Below are positions 46,303 to 54,035 of a DNA stretch of 64,000 nt, in pieces; the stretch's first letter is position 1; each line of letters begins with the position of its first letter. This DNA comes from Denitratisoma sp. DHT3 (lineage in GTDB: Bacteria; Pseudomonadota; Gammaproteobacteria; Burkholderiales; Rhodocyclaceae): contig NZ_CP020914.1 of NCBI RefSeq assembly GCF_007833355.1, positions 2,466,047-2,530,046 of the forward strand, given 5' to 3'. The position numbers were made by a program, and so were the translations under genes. Under the pieces are notes generated by a model. That model had not been told where the DNA came from, ran no database searches, and worked only from the letters and a program-made list of their open reading frames with translations.

Positions 46303-46368
46303 GCTAACGCTCATGGAAAGGAGATTTCCGCACCGGTGCATGAAATACGCGAAGGGCAGGAAAGCCCT

Positions 46369-46425
46369 CCCCCTCCCAGCCTCCCCCTCTCCGGGGGAGG
46401 TGACGGTATCGGCTCGCTGCGCTCG
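46369..46425. repeat. Dispersed GC-rich intergenic repeat, copy 2
   Basis: This is the second copy of the 57-base repeat at 8913-8969 (53 of 57 positions identical by my count). It includes the CCTCCCCCTCTCCGGGGGAGG hairpin and the GGCTCGCTGCGCTCG tail. It lies in the 182-base gap between the epimerase and the GT2 gene. Confidence 0.85.
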
Positions 46426-46484
46426 TATGTTTGATCTGCTGTTTCAATTTGCTGTTTCACGTTAACGCGCCAATACCCGCGGCA

Positions 46485-47246
46485 TTACTGCCGTTCTGAC
46501 CGAAAGGCCAACATTTTCGCATACTTGAAAAAAGTGTTCGTGCAGCCGATCACGATGTGCACCAGTCCGGGCAGACCATCCAGAAAGCCCCGGCGCAGAC
46601 AATAGAACTTGAAGAAACGCAGCGGCGGACCGAGCAGCAGACGCGCCACGCCGGGACGCTTGCCGCGGGCCAGCGCCTCGCGCGCGGCCAGGGTGGTGTA
46701 GCGGTTCTGCTTGGCCAGGTAGCCCTCCAGGGTCTCGGCGGAATCGTGGAGCAGGTCGCCGCGCAGCTCGCCGACCGGGACGCCGGTCAGCACCTTCTCA
46801 TGCACCGCGTCGTCGGACCAGCGCGCCTGGCGGCGGTCGAACAGGCGCAGGCTCCAGTCCGGGTAACCCTCGCCGTGACGCAGGTAGCGGCCCATGAAGC
46901 GGTTGCAGCGGGGGAAGCGATAGGCGCCGTGGTCCGGGTCCGCCAGCGCCGCCTCGATACTTCGGGCCAGCGCGGGGCTCACCCGCTCGTCCGCGTCCAG
47001 GCAGAGCACCCAGTCATGCGCCGCCTGCTCCACCGCGAACTGTTTCTGCGGGCCGAAGCCGCGCCAGGGCTCCTCGATCACCCGCGCGCCGTGGTCCCTG
47101 GCCAGGGCCACGGTGCCGTCCGCGCTGCCCGAGTCGACGACCACGATCTCGTCGCAGAACGCCAGGCTGTCCAGGCAGGGCGCCAACTGGGAAGCCGCAT
47201 CGCGGACGATCAGGACGGCGGACAGGGGGACGCGGCGGGAAAGCAT
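46485..47246 (-). CDS. Glycosyltransferase family 2, LPS-core WaaE/KdtX-like
   Basis: This is a 253-residue GT-A enzyme with SAVLIVRDAASQLAPCLDSL, the VVDSGSADGT nucleotide-binding segment and the catalytic DxD in VLCLDADERVSP. The C-terminal half (NRFMGRYLRHGEGYPDWSLR, FFKFYCLRRGFLDGLPG) matches the WaaE/KdtX beta-glucosyltransferase-like group acting on the inner LPS core. It is divergent from waaC. Confidence 0.9.
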   Translation of the reverse strand: MLSRRVPLSAVLIVRDAASQLAPCLDSLAFCDEIVVVDSGSADGTVALARDHGARVIEEPWRGFGPQKQFAVEQAAHDWVLCLDADERVSPALARSIEAALADPDHGAYRFPRCNRFMGRYLRHGEGYPDWSLRLFDRRQARWSDDAVHEKVLTGVPVGELRGDLLHDSAETLEGYLAKQNRYTTLAAREALARGKRPGVARLLLGPPLRFFKFYCLRRGFLDGLPGLVHIVIGCTNTFFKYAKMLAFRSERQ

Positions 47247-47347
47247 GGCTGGCTATAATCCGGCGGGTTGCACGAGGACGTCATTCTAGGGTCTGTTCCC
47301 ATTCGGCCACCGGTCGCAAGTCACACGGGTCGCGAGTCAGGGAAATA

Positions 47348-47370
47348 ATTGTATCTCTCAAGGATACAAT
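47348..47370. promoter_or_regulatory. Inverted repeat in the waaC upstream region
   Basis: ATTGTATC (47348-47355) and GATACAAT (47363-47370) are perfect inverted copies seven bases apart, in an unusually AT-rich patch 120 bases before the waaC start. It is an operator or leader-hairpin candidate. The surrounding 47247-47489 shows no gene; TATAAT at 47254-47259 is present without a clear -35. Confidence 0.45.
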
Positions 47371-47489
47371 CATCGAACATCGACTCAGACCAAAAATGCG
47401 ATCCCGCTCCCTGTCTGACGCATAGATTCATGACTTTCCATGACGCCTCACATTGTAGCCCACAGGGAACCAATACACCGGCCTGGCCC

Positions 47490-48470
47490 ATGCGTATCCT
47501 ATTGATCAAAACATCCTCCCTCGGCGACGTCGTCCATAACCTGCCCCTGGTCACCGACCTGGCGCGGCGGCGGCCGGACGCGCGGATCGACTGGATGGTG
47601 GAGGAAGGTTTCGTGGACATCCCGCGGCTCCACCCGGCGGTGCGGCGGGTGATTCCGGTGGCGCTGCGGCGCTGGCGCGGGCAATTGTTGCGCCGTGACA
47701 CCTGGCGCGAAATCGCCGCCTTCCGCGCGCTGTTGCGCGCCGAAGCCTACGACGTGGTGCTGGACAGCCAGGGGCTGATCAAGAGCGCGCTGCTGACCGC
47801 CCAGGCACGCCTCGCACCCGGCGGCACGCGCTGCGGCTATGGCCGGGAAGCCGCCCGCGAACCGCTGGCGGCACGCGCCTACGACCGGGGTTTCGGCATC
47901 CCCAGGAACGCCCACGCCGTGGAACGCAACCGCTGGCTGGCGGCCGCGGCTTTCGGCTACACCCCCGACCTGCCGCTCGACTACGGCATCGCCGCGCCGC
48001 CCCTGGCGGCCGATTGGCTGCCCGCCGCGCGCGCCTACGCGGTGCTGCTGACCGGCACCTCGCGCGCCGACAAGCTCTGGCCCGAGGCCCACTGGGTGGA
48101 ACTGATGCGCGCCCTCGCTGGCGCCGGACTGCGCGCGGTGCTGCCGGCCGGCAGCGGCGAAGAGCGGCAGCGCGCGGCGCGCCTGGCCGCCGCGGTGCCC
48201 GGCGCGCTGGCCGCGCCGCCGCTGGCGGTGGCGCAACTGGCCGGCCTGTTCGCCGGCGCCGCCCTGGTGGTGGGGCTGGACACCGGCCTCACCCACCTCG
48301 CCGCCGCCCTCGACCGCCCCACCGTGGCGCTGTTCGCCGGTTCCGATCCGGAATTGACCGGGGTCCATGCCGGCCCCCGCGCCGTCAACCTCGGCCGCCC
48401 CGGCGCCGCACCGACCCCGGCCGAGGCCATCGAGGCCGCCCGGCGCCTGTTGACGCCCGTCACGGCATGA
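47490..48470 (+). CDS. waaC: Lipopolysaccharide heptosyltransferase I
   Basis: This is a 326-residue GT9 enzyme with the WaaC start RILLIKTSSLGDVVHNLPL, then MVEEGFVDIPRLHP, LLTGTSRADKLWPEAHW and VGLDTGLTHLAAAL. It adds the first L-glycero-D-manno-heptose to Kdo2-lipid A at the inner face of the cytoplasmic membrane. It overlaps waaA by four bases. Confidence 0.95.
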   Translation: MRILLIKTSSLGDVVHNLPLVTDLARRRPDARIDWMVEEGFVDIPRLHPAVRRVIPVALRRWRGQLLRRDTWREIAAFRALLRAEAYDVVLDSQGLIKSALLTAQARLAPGGTRCGYGREAAREPLAARAYDRGFGIPRNAHAVERNRWLAAAAFGYTPDLPLDYGIAAPPLAADWLPAARAYAVLLTGTSRADKLWPEAHWVELMRALAGAGLRAVLPAGSGEERQRAARLAAAVPGALAAPPLAVAQLAGLFAGAALVVGLDTGLTHLAAALDRPTVALFAGSDPELTGVHAGPRAVNLGRPGAAPTPAEAIEAARRLLTPVTA

Positions 48471-49978
48471 CGCGCCGCCTCTACACCTGCGCCGTCTTCC
48501 TGCTGCTGCCCTGGGCCCTGCTGCACCTGTTGCTGCGCAGCCGGCGCCAGCCCGAATACCGCCGCCACTGGATGGAACGCTTCGGCTGCTACCGTCATGC
48601 GCCGGAGCCGGCCCGCGCCGCCGGGCAACCGCCCGTGGTCCCTGTCAGCGGAGAGGAGACGGAGGAAAGGACGCCGCGCCGCATGGCCGCCCAAAGGCGC
48701 GGCAGCGTATCGACCGGAGGCCACGCCAGTGGCCGAACCGCCGTCACCCCCTCCCCCGGGGAGGGGGTCGGGGGGAGGGCTTCCCAGTTCCCCACGGGGT
48801 TCGCCCCGCGAACCCCCTCCCCCGGGGAGGGGGCCGGGGGGAGGGCTCATGGGCAGACTCCACTGATCTGGCTCCACGCCGTCTCCGTCGGCGAGACCCG
48901 CGCCGCCCAGCCGCTGGTGGCGGCCCTGCGCCAGCGCTATCCCGGCCACCGCATCCTCATCAGCCACATGACGCCCACGGGCCGCCAGACCGGCGAGGAA
49001 CTGTTCGGCGACGGCATCGAACGCTGCTACCTGCCCTACGACACCCCCGGCGCCGTGGCCCGCTTCCTGGATTGCTGGGCGCCCCGCTTCGGCCTGGTGA
49101 TGGAAACCGAGCTGTGGCCCAACCTGATCGCCGCCTGCCGGGATCGGGGCATCCCCCTCGTGCTGGCCAACGGGCGGCTTTCCGCCCGCTCGGCGCGGCG
49201 CTACGCCCGCCTGCCGGGGCTGGTGGCCGGGGCGCTCCGCGATCTGGCCGGCGTCGCCGTCCAGACCGAGGCCGAGGCCGACCGTTTCCGCGCCCTGGGC
49301 GCCGCCGACGTGACCGTGCTGGGCAATGTGAAGTTCGACATCACGCCGCCGCCCGAGCGCCTGGCCTTGGGCCAGGACTTCCGCCGCCGCATCGGCTCCC
49401 GCCCCGTGTTCCTCTGCGCCAGTACCCGGGAGGGCGAAGAAGCCCTGATCCTGGCGGCCTGGCGCACGACACCCCGCACAGACAATGCCCTGCTGGTGCT
49501 GGTGCCGCGCCACCCGCAACGGTTTGATGAAGCGGCGGCCTTGGCGGGCAGCCAGGGCTTTCGCGTCCAGCGCCGCAGCGACGATGCCGCCGTGGCGCCG
49601 GACACCGACGTCTGGATCGGCGACAGCCTGGGCGAAATGTTCGCCTACTACGCCGCCTGCGACGTCGCCTTCGTCGGCGGCAGCCTGCTCGACTTCGGCT
49701 GCCAGAACCTGATCGAGGCCTGCGCCGTGGGCAAGCCCGTGCTGATCGGCCCGTCCACCCATAACTTCGCCGAGGCCGCCGCCAACGCCCTTGCCACCGG
49801 CGCGGCGCGGCAGGTGGCGGACGCGGAAGGCTTGGTGGCCGCCGCGTCTGCGCTGCTCAAGGACGAATCCGACCGCGCGGCCATGGGCGCCGCCGGCAGC
49901 CGCTTCGCCGCCACCCATCGCGGCGCGACGGCGCGGACGCTGGCATGGGTGGACGAGGTGTTGGCGCGGGGGAAGTAA
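48467..49978 (+). CDS. waaA: 3-deoxy-D-manno-octulosonic acid transferase with an in-frame repeat insertion
   Basis: The protein has 503 residues where about 420 is usual for WaaA. The N-terminal anchor (LYTCAVFLLLPWALLHLLLR) and all later blocks (IWLHAVSVGETRAAQPL, METELWPNLIAACR, GNVKFDI, GGSLLDFGCQNLIEACAVGK) are intact. Between residues about 47 and 131, just before the catalytic SVGE segment, there is a proline/glycine-rich, low-complexity insert containing TPSPGEGVGGRA and TPSPGEGAGGRA. It derives from GC-rich repeats (48746-48847) and keeps the frame open. WaaA adds Kdo to lipid A and is essential in most Gram-negatives, so the insert is presumably tolerated as a surface loop or linker. 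Confidence 0.93.
   Translation: MTRRLYTCAVFLLLPWALLHLLLRSRRQPEYRRHWMERFGCYRHAPEPARAAGQPPVVPVSGEETEERTPRRMAAQRRGSVSTGGHASGRTAVTPSPGEGVGGRASQFPTGFAPRTPSPGEGAGGRAHGQTPLIWLHAVSVGETRAAQPLVAALRQRYPGHRILISHMTPTGRQTGEELFGDGIERCYLPYDTPGAVARFLDCWAPRFGLVMETELWPNLIAACRDRGIPLVLANGRLSARSARRYARLPGLVAGALRDLAGVAVQTEAEADRFRALGAADVTVLGNVKFDITPPPERLALGQDFRRRIGSRPVFLCASTREGEEALILAAWRTTPRTDNALLVLVPRHPQRFDEAAALAGSQGFRVQRRSDDAAVAPDTDVWIGDSLGEMFAYYAACDVAFVGGSLLDFGCQNLIEACAVGKPVLIGPSTHNFAEAAANALATGAARQVADAEGLVAAASALLKDESDRAAMGAAGSRFAATHRGATARTLAWVDEVLARGK
48746..48847. repeat. Two GC-rich palindromic repeat units inside waaA
   Basis: Two 36-base units at 48746-48781 and 48812-48847 differ at one position. Each contains CCCCCTCCCCC followed by GGGGAGGGGG, a near-perfect palindrome, and a GGGGGGAGGGCT tail. 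They are 66 bases apart, a multiple of three, so both encode the same TPSPGEG.GGRA peptide. Such CCCTCCCC/GGGGAGGG elements are normally intergenic. Confidence 0.9.
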
Positions 49979-50133
49979 ACCGCTGGCCGAAGCACTCGCA
50001 AAGCGAGCCAATAGAACCTGAAAACCGGACTGCAAGCCACAGAGATCACAGAGAAAAACCATGGATTGCCAACGCTGGATCGCTCACCCGCACGGTGATG
50101 CGGCCAACCGGGGTTTTAAGGATGAATCCGTTT

Positions 50134-50228
50134 GGCTTGATTTTGCATTAAGACGCAATTATAAATCTATATTTATTGCTATATAATGCAATAAATTGGG
50201 TTGACACATTGCATCAAAGCGCAAAATA
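50134..50228 (+). promoter_or_regulatory. AT-rich promoter/operator region of the mobile mystery A/B module
   Basis: This stretch is markedly AT-rich. TATAAT at 50182-50187 with TTATAA at 50159-50164 (17-base spacing) is a good promoter; TTGACA at 50201-50206 is a second possible -35. The motif TTGCAT..A...GCGCAA/TTGCATTAAGACGCAA occurs twice as imperfect direct repeats, once near 50145-50160 and once near 50209-50224, and could bind the HTH protein. The remaining 49979-50133 shows no gene. Confidence 0.5.
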
Positions 50229-50696
50229 ATGGGATCGAACTTCACCGAACTCAAGCTCCGCCAACTCGACGCCATGCTCAGCCGCTGGCGCGCCGCCGAT
50301 TTACCGCCGCGTCCCCCATCGGGTTGGCTGAAAGCCATTCGAGAGGCCCTGGGCATGACCGCAACCCATCTGGCCCACAAACTCGGCGTGTCCACTTCCA
50401 CCGTCACGCGCCTCGAAACCTCCGAAGCCGACGATGCCATCAGTCTCGGCACCCTGCGTCGCGCCGCCGAGGCGCTGGGCTGCGAGCTGCAATACGCGCT
50501 GGTACCGAAAAAAACGCTGGCCGATACGCTGGAAGCGCGCGCCGCCGCCCTGGCCCATGAGCAGATGGCGGCCGTCAGCCACACCATGGCGCTGGAAGCG
50601 CAAGCCACTTCGCCGGACGCCGTCGAGGCGCAAACCCGCGCCCTGGCCGAAAGTCTGCTCAAGGGTTCGCGGCGCGCGCTGTGGCGGGAAAGTTGA
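50229..50696 (+). CDS. Mobile mystery protein A (HTH antitoxin-like)
   Basis: This is a 155-residue protein with a Cro/C1-type helix-turn-helix (REALGMTATHLAHKLGVSTS, then TVTRLETSEADDAISLGTLR) and a helical alanine-rich C-terminus. The size and the partner fit the 'mobile mystery protein A' family. It probably represses the operon and neutralises the Fic protein downstream (inference from Fic toxin-antitoxin systems). No ribosome binding site is visible before the ATG. The stop is five bases before the Fic gene. Confidence 0.82.
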   Translation: MGSNFTELKLRQLDAMLSRWRAADLPPRPPSGWLKAIREALGMTATHLAHKLGVSTSTVTRLETSEADDAISLGTLRRAAEALGCELQYALVPKKTLADTLEARAAALAHEQMAAVSHTMALEAQATSPDAVEAQTRALAESLLKGSRRALWRES

Positions 50697-50701
50697 GACC
50701 G

Positions 50702-51298
50702 ATGGCCGCCAACCCTCCCGTCAATCTTGACTACCCGCCCGGCGCCACACCGCTTGATGCCGACGAACTGGCCAGCCTGATCCCGGACCACCTCGCCACC
50801 CAGGCCGAGCTCAACGAGTGGGAACAGCTCAACATCGTCGAGGGCGACAAATGGGCACGCAGACAGCGCAAGGAAATCCTCACTGAGACCTTCCTGCGCC
50901 AACTCCATGAACGGATGTTTGGCGAAACCTGGCGCTGGGCCGGAGATTTCCGCAAATCCGACAAGAACATCGGTGTCGATTGGCTCTACATCGGCGTCGA
51001 GCTCCGAAAGTTGCTCGATGACGTGCGCTACCAGGTCGAGCACGGCAGCTTTCCGGCGGATGAAATCGCCGTCCGCTTCCATCATCGCCTGGTTGCCATC
51101 CACCCATTTGCCAACGGCAATGGGCGCCATGCCCGGATGATGGCCGACTTGCTCGTTGAGCGCCTGGGCAAGCCGCGCTTCAGTTGGGGCAGTCACAACC
51201 TGGCGGATGCCAGCGACACCCGGCGCAATTACATCGCCGCCCTGCGAGCCGCCGACACCCGCGACATTGCGCCACTGCTCGCCTTTGCGCGGAGCTGA
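50702..51298 (+). CDS. Mobile mystery protein B (Fic-domain protein)
   Basis: This is a 198-residue Fic protein. The catalytic motif HPFANGNGRHAR is intact (about residues 139-150), with the catalytic His and the phosphate-binding loop, so AMP-transfer or related activity is likely. It begins with the conserved PPGATPLDADELASLIP segment of the mobile mystery B family. An inhibitory (S/T)xxxE(G/N) helix is not obvious within the protein, so inhibition may come from the A protein. A decayed waaA 3' end follows directly. Confidence 0.88.
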   Translation: MAANPPVNLDYPPGATPLDADELASLIPDHLATQAELNEWEQLNIVEGDKWARRQRKEILTETFLRQLHERMFGETWRWAGDFRKSDKNIGVDWLYIGVELRKLLDDVRYQVEHGSFPADEIAVRFHHRLVAIHPFANGNGRHARMMADLLVERLGKPRFSWGSHNLADASDTRRNYIAALRAADTRDIAPLLAFARS

Positions 51299-51301
51299 TC
51301 A

Positions 51302-51448
51302 AGCCAGAACCTCATCGAAGCCTGCGCCGTGGGTACGCTCGTGCTGACCGGTTTTCCCTTCTACAACCTATCCGAGGCCGCTGCCCATCGCGGGGCGACG
51401 GCGCGGACGCTGGCATGGGTGGAAACGGTGTTGGTACGGGGGAAGTGA
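51302..51448 (+). pseudogene. waaA: Decayed duplicate of the waaA 3' end
   Basis: The last 63 bases (51386-51448) match 49916-49978, the true waaA end, in 56 of 63 positions, including the terminal GGGGGAAGT and stop. The first part (about 51302-51350, QNLIEACAVG-encoding) matches waaA around 49701-49750. The segment between is deleted. It is a second, degenerate waaA tail on the far side of the Fic module. The following 51449-51621 shows no gene. Confidence 0.85.
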
Positions 51449-51621
51449 TCTTCCTTATCCTCTTCCCGCTGATCGCACTCCGTGTAGAGTATCGGCATGG
51501 CGCCCACTGTTCTTCGCGAAGGCCAATCAGTTATCGAAACCCACCTTGCATTGATCTTTCGGTCCAGTCCATTCGCGACCCTGAAAACTTTCCTCTGGTT
51601 GCCAGCACCGCGGACTAACTT

Positions 51622-52962
51622 TCACTCCAGCAAGGCGTTGATCGCCGCCAGGTCTGCCTCGGCCAGGGTGCCGGCGGCGGCCTTCAGGCGCAGTTGCGCG
51701 ACCAGGGTGTCGAGGCGGGCCTTCACCAGGCGCTGGCGGGTGTCGTAGAACTGGCTCTGGGCGTTGAGCACGTCGATGTTGGTGCGCACCCCCACCTCGA
51801 AACCCAGCTTGTTCGAGTCCAGGGCGGACTGGGAGGACTTCAGCGCCGCTTCCAGGGCGTTCACCTGGGACAGCCCCGCGCTCACGCCCAGATAGGCCTG
51901 GCGGGCCTGGAGCGCGGCGCCGCGGCGGGCGTTGTCGAGGTCGGACTGGGCCTTGTTCTTCAGGGCCACGGCCTGGTCCACCGCCGACGACACGGCGCCG
52001 CCGGCGTAGAGCGGTAGGGTCAGTTGCACGCCGACGGTGGTGGTGGTGGTGTCGTAGCCGGGGCCGACGCTGCCGGACAGGAAGGCGCCGGTCTGGGAGC
52101 TGCGGCCGCGGTTCGCCACCAGGTCCAGCGCGGGCAGGTGGCCGGCGCGCTGGCGGGAGATTTCCTGTTCGCTGATGCCCAACTGGGCCTGGGCCGCCGC
52201 AACCCCCGGATAACCCTGCTCGGCGCCTTCCGCCCACTTGTCGATGTTCTCCGGCTGCGGCGCCGCCAGCGGCGTGCCGGAGCGCAGGTTCTTCAGGCTC
52301 GCGTAGGTCTTGCCGGTCAGCAGCCGCAGCTGCTGGCGACGCACCACCTGGTCGTTGCGGGCGACGATTTCCTGGGCGTTGGCCAGATCGTAGCGGGCCT
52401 GGGCGTCATGGACCTCGACCACGGTCTTGGTGCCGACTTCGAAGGAGCGCTTGGCCTCTTCGAGCTGCTCGCCGATCGCCTTCTTGTTGGCTTCGGCGGC
52501 GGACAGCGCATCCTCGCTCTGCAACACGTCGAAGTAGGCCTGGGCGGCGCGCAGGATCAGGTCCTGCCGGGCCAGGCCGAACTGGGCCTCGGCCTGGGCG
52601 ACCCGGTACTGGGCCTGGGTGTAGCCGGCCCAGCGGTCCCAGCGGAACAGCGGCTGGCTGAGGCTGACGCTCCAGCCGCTGGTGTGGTAGTTGGTCTTGA
52701 TGTCCTGGGGTGCGGGGATCGCGGAATGGCGGTGGTAATCCAGGTCGGTGCGGCCGTTGTTGGCGGTCGCCGCGATGCTGGGCAGGAGGCCCGCCCGGCC
52801 CTGGGTCAGCGCTTCCCGGCCCGCGTCGAGGCCGGCCCGCGCGGAGGCGAACTGCGCGTCGTAGGCCGCGGCGTCGCGGTAGACGGCCAGCAGGTCCTCG
52901 CTTTGGGCGGCGTTCGCGGCGAGGCTGAGGACAAGCAGCAAGGGGCGGGCGTTTTTCATCAT
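51622..52962 (-). CDS. TolC family outer-membrane channel
   Basis: This is a 446-residue TolC-type protein with a signal peptide (RPLLLVLSLAANAAQSEDL) and the duplicated helical-barrel repeat. The halves show LRAAQAYFDVLQSEDALSAA and LQARQAYLGVSAGLSQVNAL, each followed by FEVGT.T or FEVGVRTNIDVLNAQ. It should be the outer-membrane exit duct for type I secretion or RND pumps, plausibly the RND pump encoded 2 kb away on the same strand. It is the third gene of the pcm-rhodanese-tolC run. Confidence 0.94.
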   Translation of the reverse strand: MMKNARPLLLVLSLAANAAQSEDLLAVYRDAAAYDAQFASARAGLDAGREALTQGRAGLLPSIAATANNGRTDLDYHRHSAIPAPQDIKTNYHTSGWSVSLSQPLFRWDRWAGYTQAQYRVAQAEAQFGLARQDLILRAAQAYFDVLQSEDALSAAEANKKAIGEQLEEAKRSFEVGTKTVVEVHDAQARYDLANAQEIVARNDQVVRRQQLRLLTGKTYASLKNLRSGTPLAAPQPENIDKWAEGAEQGYPGVAAAQAQLGISEQEISRQRAGHLPALDLVANRGRSSQTGAFLSGSVGPGYDTTTTTVGVQLTLPLYAGGAVSSAVDQAVALKNKAQSDLDNARRGAALQARQAYLGVSAGLSQVNALEAALKSSQSALDSNKLGFEVGVRTNIDVLNAQSQFYDTRQRLVKARLDTLVAQLRLKAAAGTLAEADLAAINALLE

Positions 52963-52970
52963 GGATTCCG

Positions 52971-53294
52971 TCAGTAGGTGGGCATGGCCGGATCGACCGT
53001 CTGCGCCCAGGCGGCGACGCCGCCGTGGAGATTGTGGAGGCGGGAGAAACCCTGCTGCTCGAGGAACATCGCCACCTGGAAGCTGCGCGCGCCGTGGTGG
53101 CAGATCGCCACGATCTCGGCTTCGGGGTCGAGTTCCGCCACCCGCAGCGGCACCGTGCGCATCGGCATCGAGCGGGAACCCTCGATGCGACATTTCTCGA
53201 ATTCCCAGGGTTCACGCACATCCAGCAGCACGGGCTGCTCGCGGGCCGGATCGGCCAGCCACTGCGCCAGGTGGATCGGGGAGATCTGCTGCAT
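52971..53294 (-). CDS. Rhodanese-like domain protein
   Basis: This is a 107-residue single rhodanese domain with LLDVREPWEFEKCRIEGSRS and the active-site loop AICHHGARS with its catalytic Cys. It ends LHNLHGGVAAWAQTVDPAMP, as usual. It is likely a cytoplasmic sulfurtransferase. It sits eight bases before the tolC gene and 18 bases after the pcm-like gene, a neighbourhood common in betaproteobacteria. Confidence 0.94.
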   Translation of the reverse strand: MQQISPIHLAQWLADPAREQPVLLDVREPWEFEKCRIEGSRSMPMRTVPLRVAELDPEAEIVAICHHGARSFQVAMFLEQQGFSRLHNLHGGVAAWAQTVDPAMPTY

Positions 53295-53312
53295 GGGCCG
53301 CCTGCGCCGGTA

Positions 53313-53966
53313 TCAGAACTGGAACGCCGGTTTCGCGACGGCGCCGGCCAGGGGCGGCGCCACGGTCTCCAGCAGGGGTTCGGTGGAAAAACTGTCGGCG
53401 CCGGTCCGGGTGATCAGCCGCGCCTGCATCACGGCGCCCCTGCCGACGATCGCGAACAGGCGGCCGCCCGGACTCAACTGCTCCAGCAGCGCACGCGGCA
53501 CTTCGGCCACGGAGCCCGAGAGCATGATCGCATCGTAGGGGCCGCAGCCGGGCAGGCCGGCCAGACCGTCGCCCTGCTCCACCGTGACGTTGGCGACGCC
53601 GGCCCGTTGCAGATTGGCGCGGGCGCCGGCGGCCAGTTCGGCATTGCACTCGACGCTCCACACATGGTCGGCGACCACCGCCAGCAGGGCGGCCATGTAG
53701 CCGGAACCGGCGCCCACTTCCAGCACCTTGTCGTGCTTTTTCAATTGCAGGGCCTGCAGGGCGTGGCCCTCGATCGCCGGCGTCAGCATCACAGCGCCAT
53801 GGCCCAGCGGAATCTCGGCCTCGGCATAGGCGAAATTGCGATAGGCGGCGGGCACGAAATCCTCGCGCCGCAGTTCGGACAGGGTCTCCAGCACCTCCGG
53901 GTCGAGCACCTCCCAGGGGCGGACCTGTTGTTCAATCATGTTGAATCGGGCTTGTTCCAGGTTCAT
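53313..53966 (-). CDS. Protein-L-isoaspartate O-methyltransferase family protein
   Basis: This is a 217-residue class I methyltransferase with EQQVRPWEVLD at the start, HGAVMLTPAIEGHALQAL, and the SAM loop VLEVGAGSGYMAALLA followed by acidic VECNAEL. It resembles the short Pcm paralogue found upstream of tolC in betaproteobacteria; whether it truly repairs isoaspartate is uncertain. A GGAG lies before the ATG. A palindrome upstream suggests regulated expression of the whole run. Confidence 0.88.
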   Translation of the reverse strand: MNLEQARFNMIEQQVRPWEVLDPEVLETLSELRREDFVPAAYRNFAYAEAEIPLGHGAVMLTPAIEGHALQALQLKKHDKVLEVGAGSGYMAALLAVVADHVWSVECNAELAAGARANLQRAGVANVTVEQGDGLAGLPGCGPYDAIMLSGSVAEVPRALLEQLSPGGRLFAIVGRGAVMQARLITRTGADSFSTEPLLETVAPPLAGAVAKPAFQF

Positions 53967-53988
53967 GACGACTCCGATTTTTACATAA

Positions 53989-54004
53989 GTATATTCTAAT
54001 ATAC
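53989..54004. promoter_or_regulatory. 16-bp palindrome upstream of pcm-rhodanese-tolC
   Basis: GTATATT-CT-AATATAC is a perfect palindrome in an AT-rich patch 23-38 bases upstream of the pcm-like start. It overlaps any likely -10 (TATATT or TATACT on the minus strand). It looks like a repressor operator, for example of the MarR or TetR type (inference). Confidence 0.5.
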
Positions 54005-54035
54005 AGGCGGGACGGGCTGCGCTCCAGAGCGTATT

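Noticed and set aside
48746..48847. CRISPR-like direct repeats in waaA
   Set aside because: Only two units, very GC-rich, palindromic and coding in frame. There are no further spacers and no cas genes.
51483..51620. Small reading frame starting MAPTVLREGQSVIETHLALI between the waaA remnant and tolC
   Set aside because: It runs antisense into the tolC gene without a ribosome binding site or recognisable family, so it is most likely non-coding.
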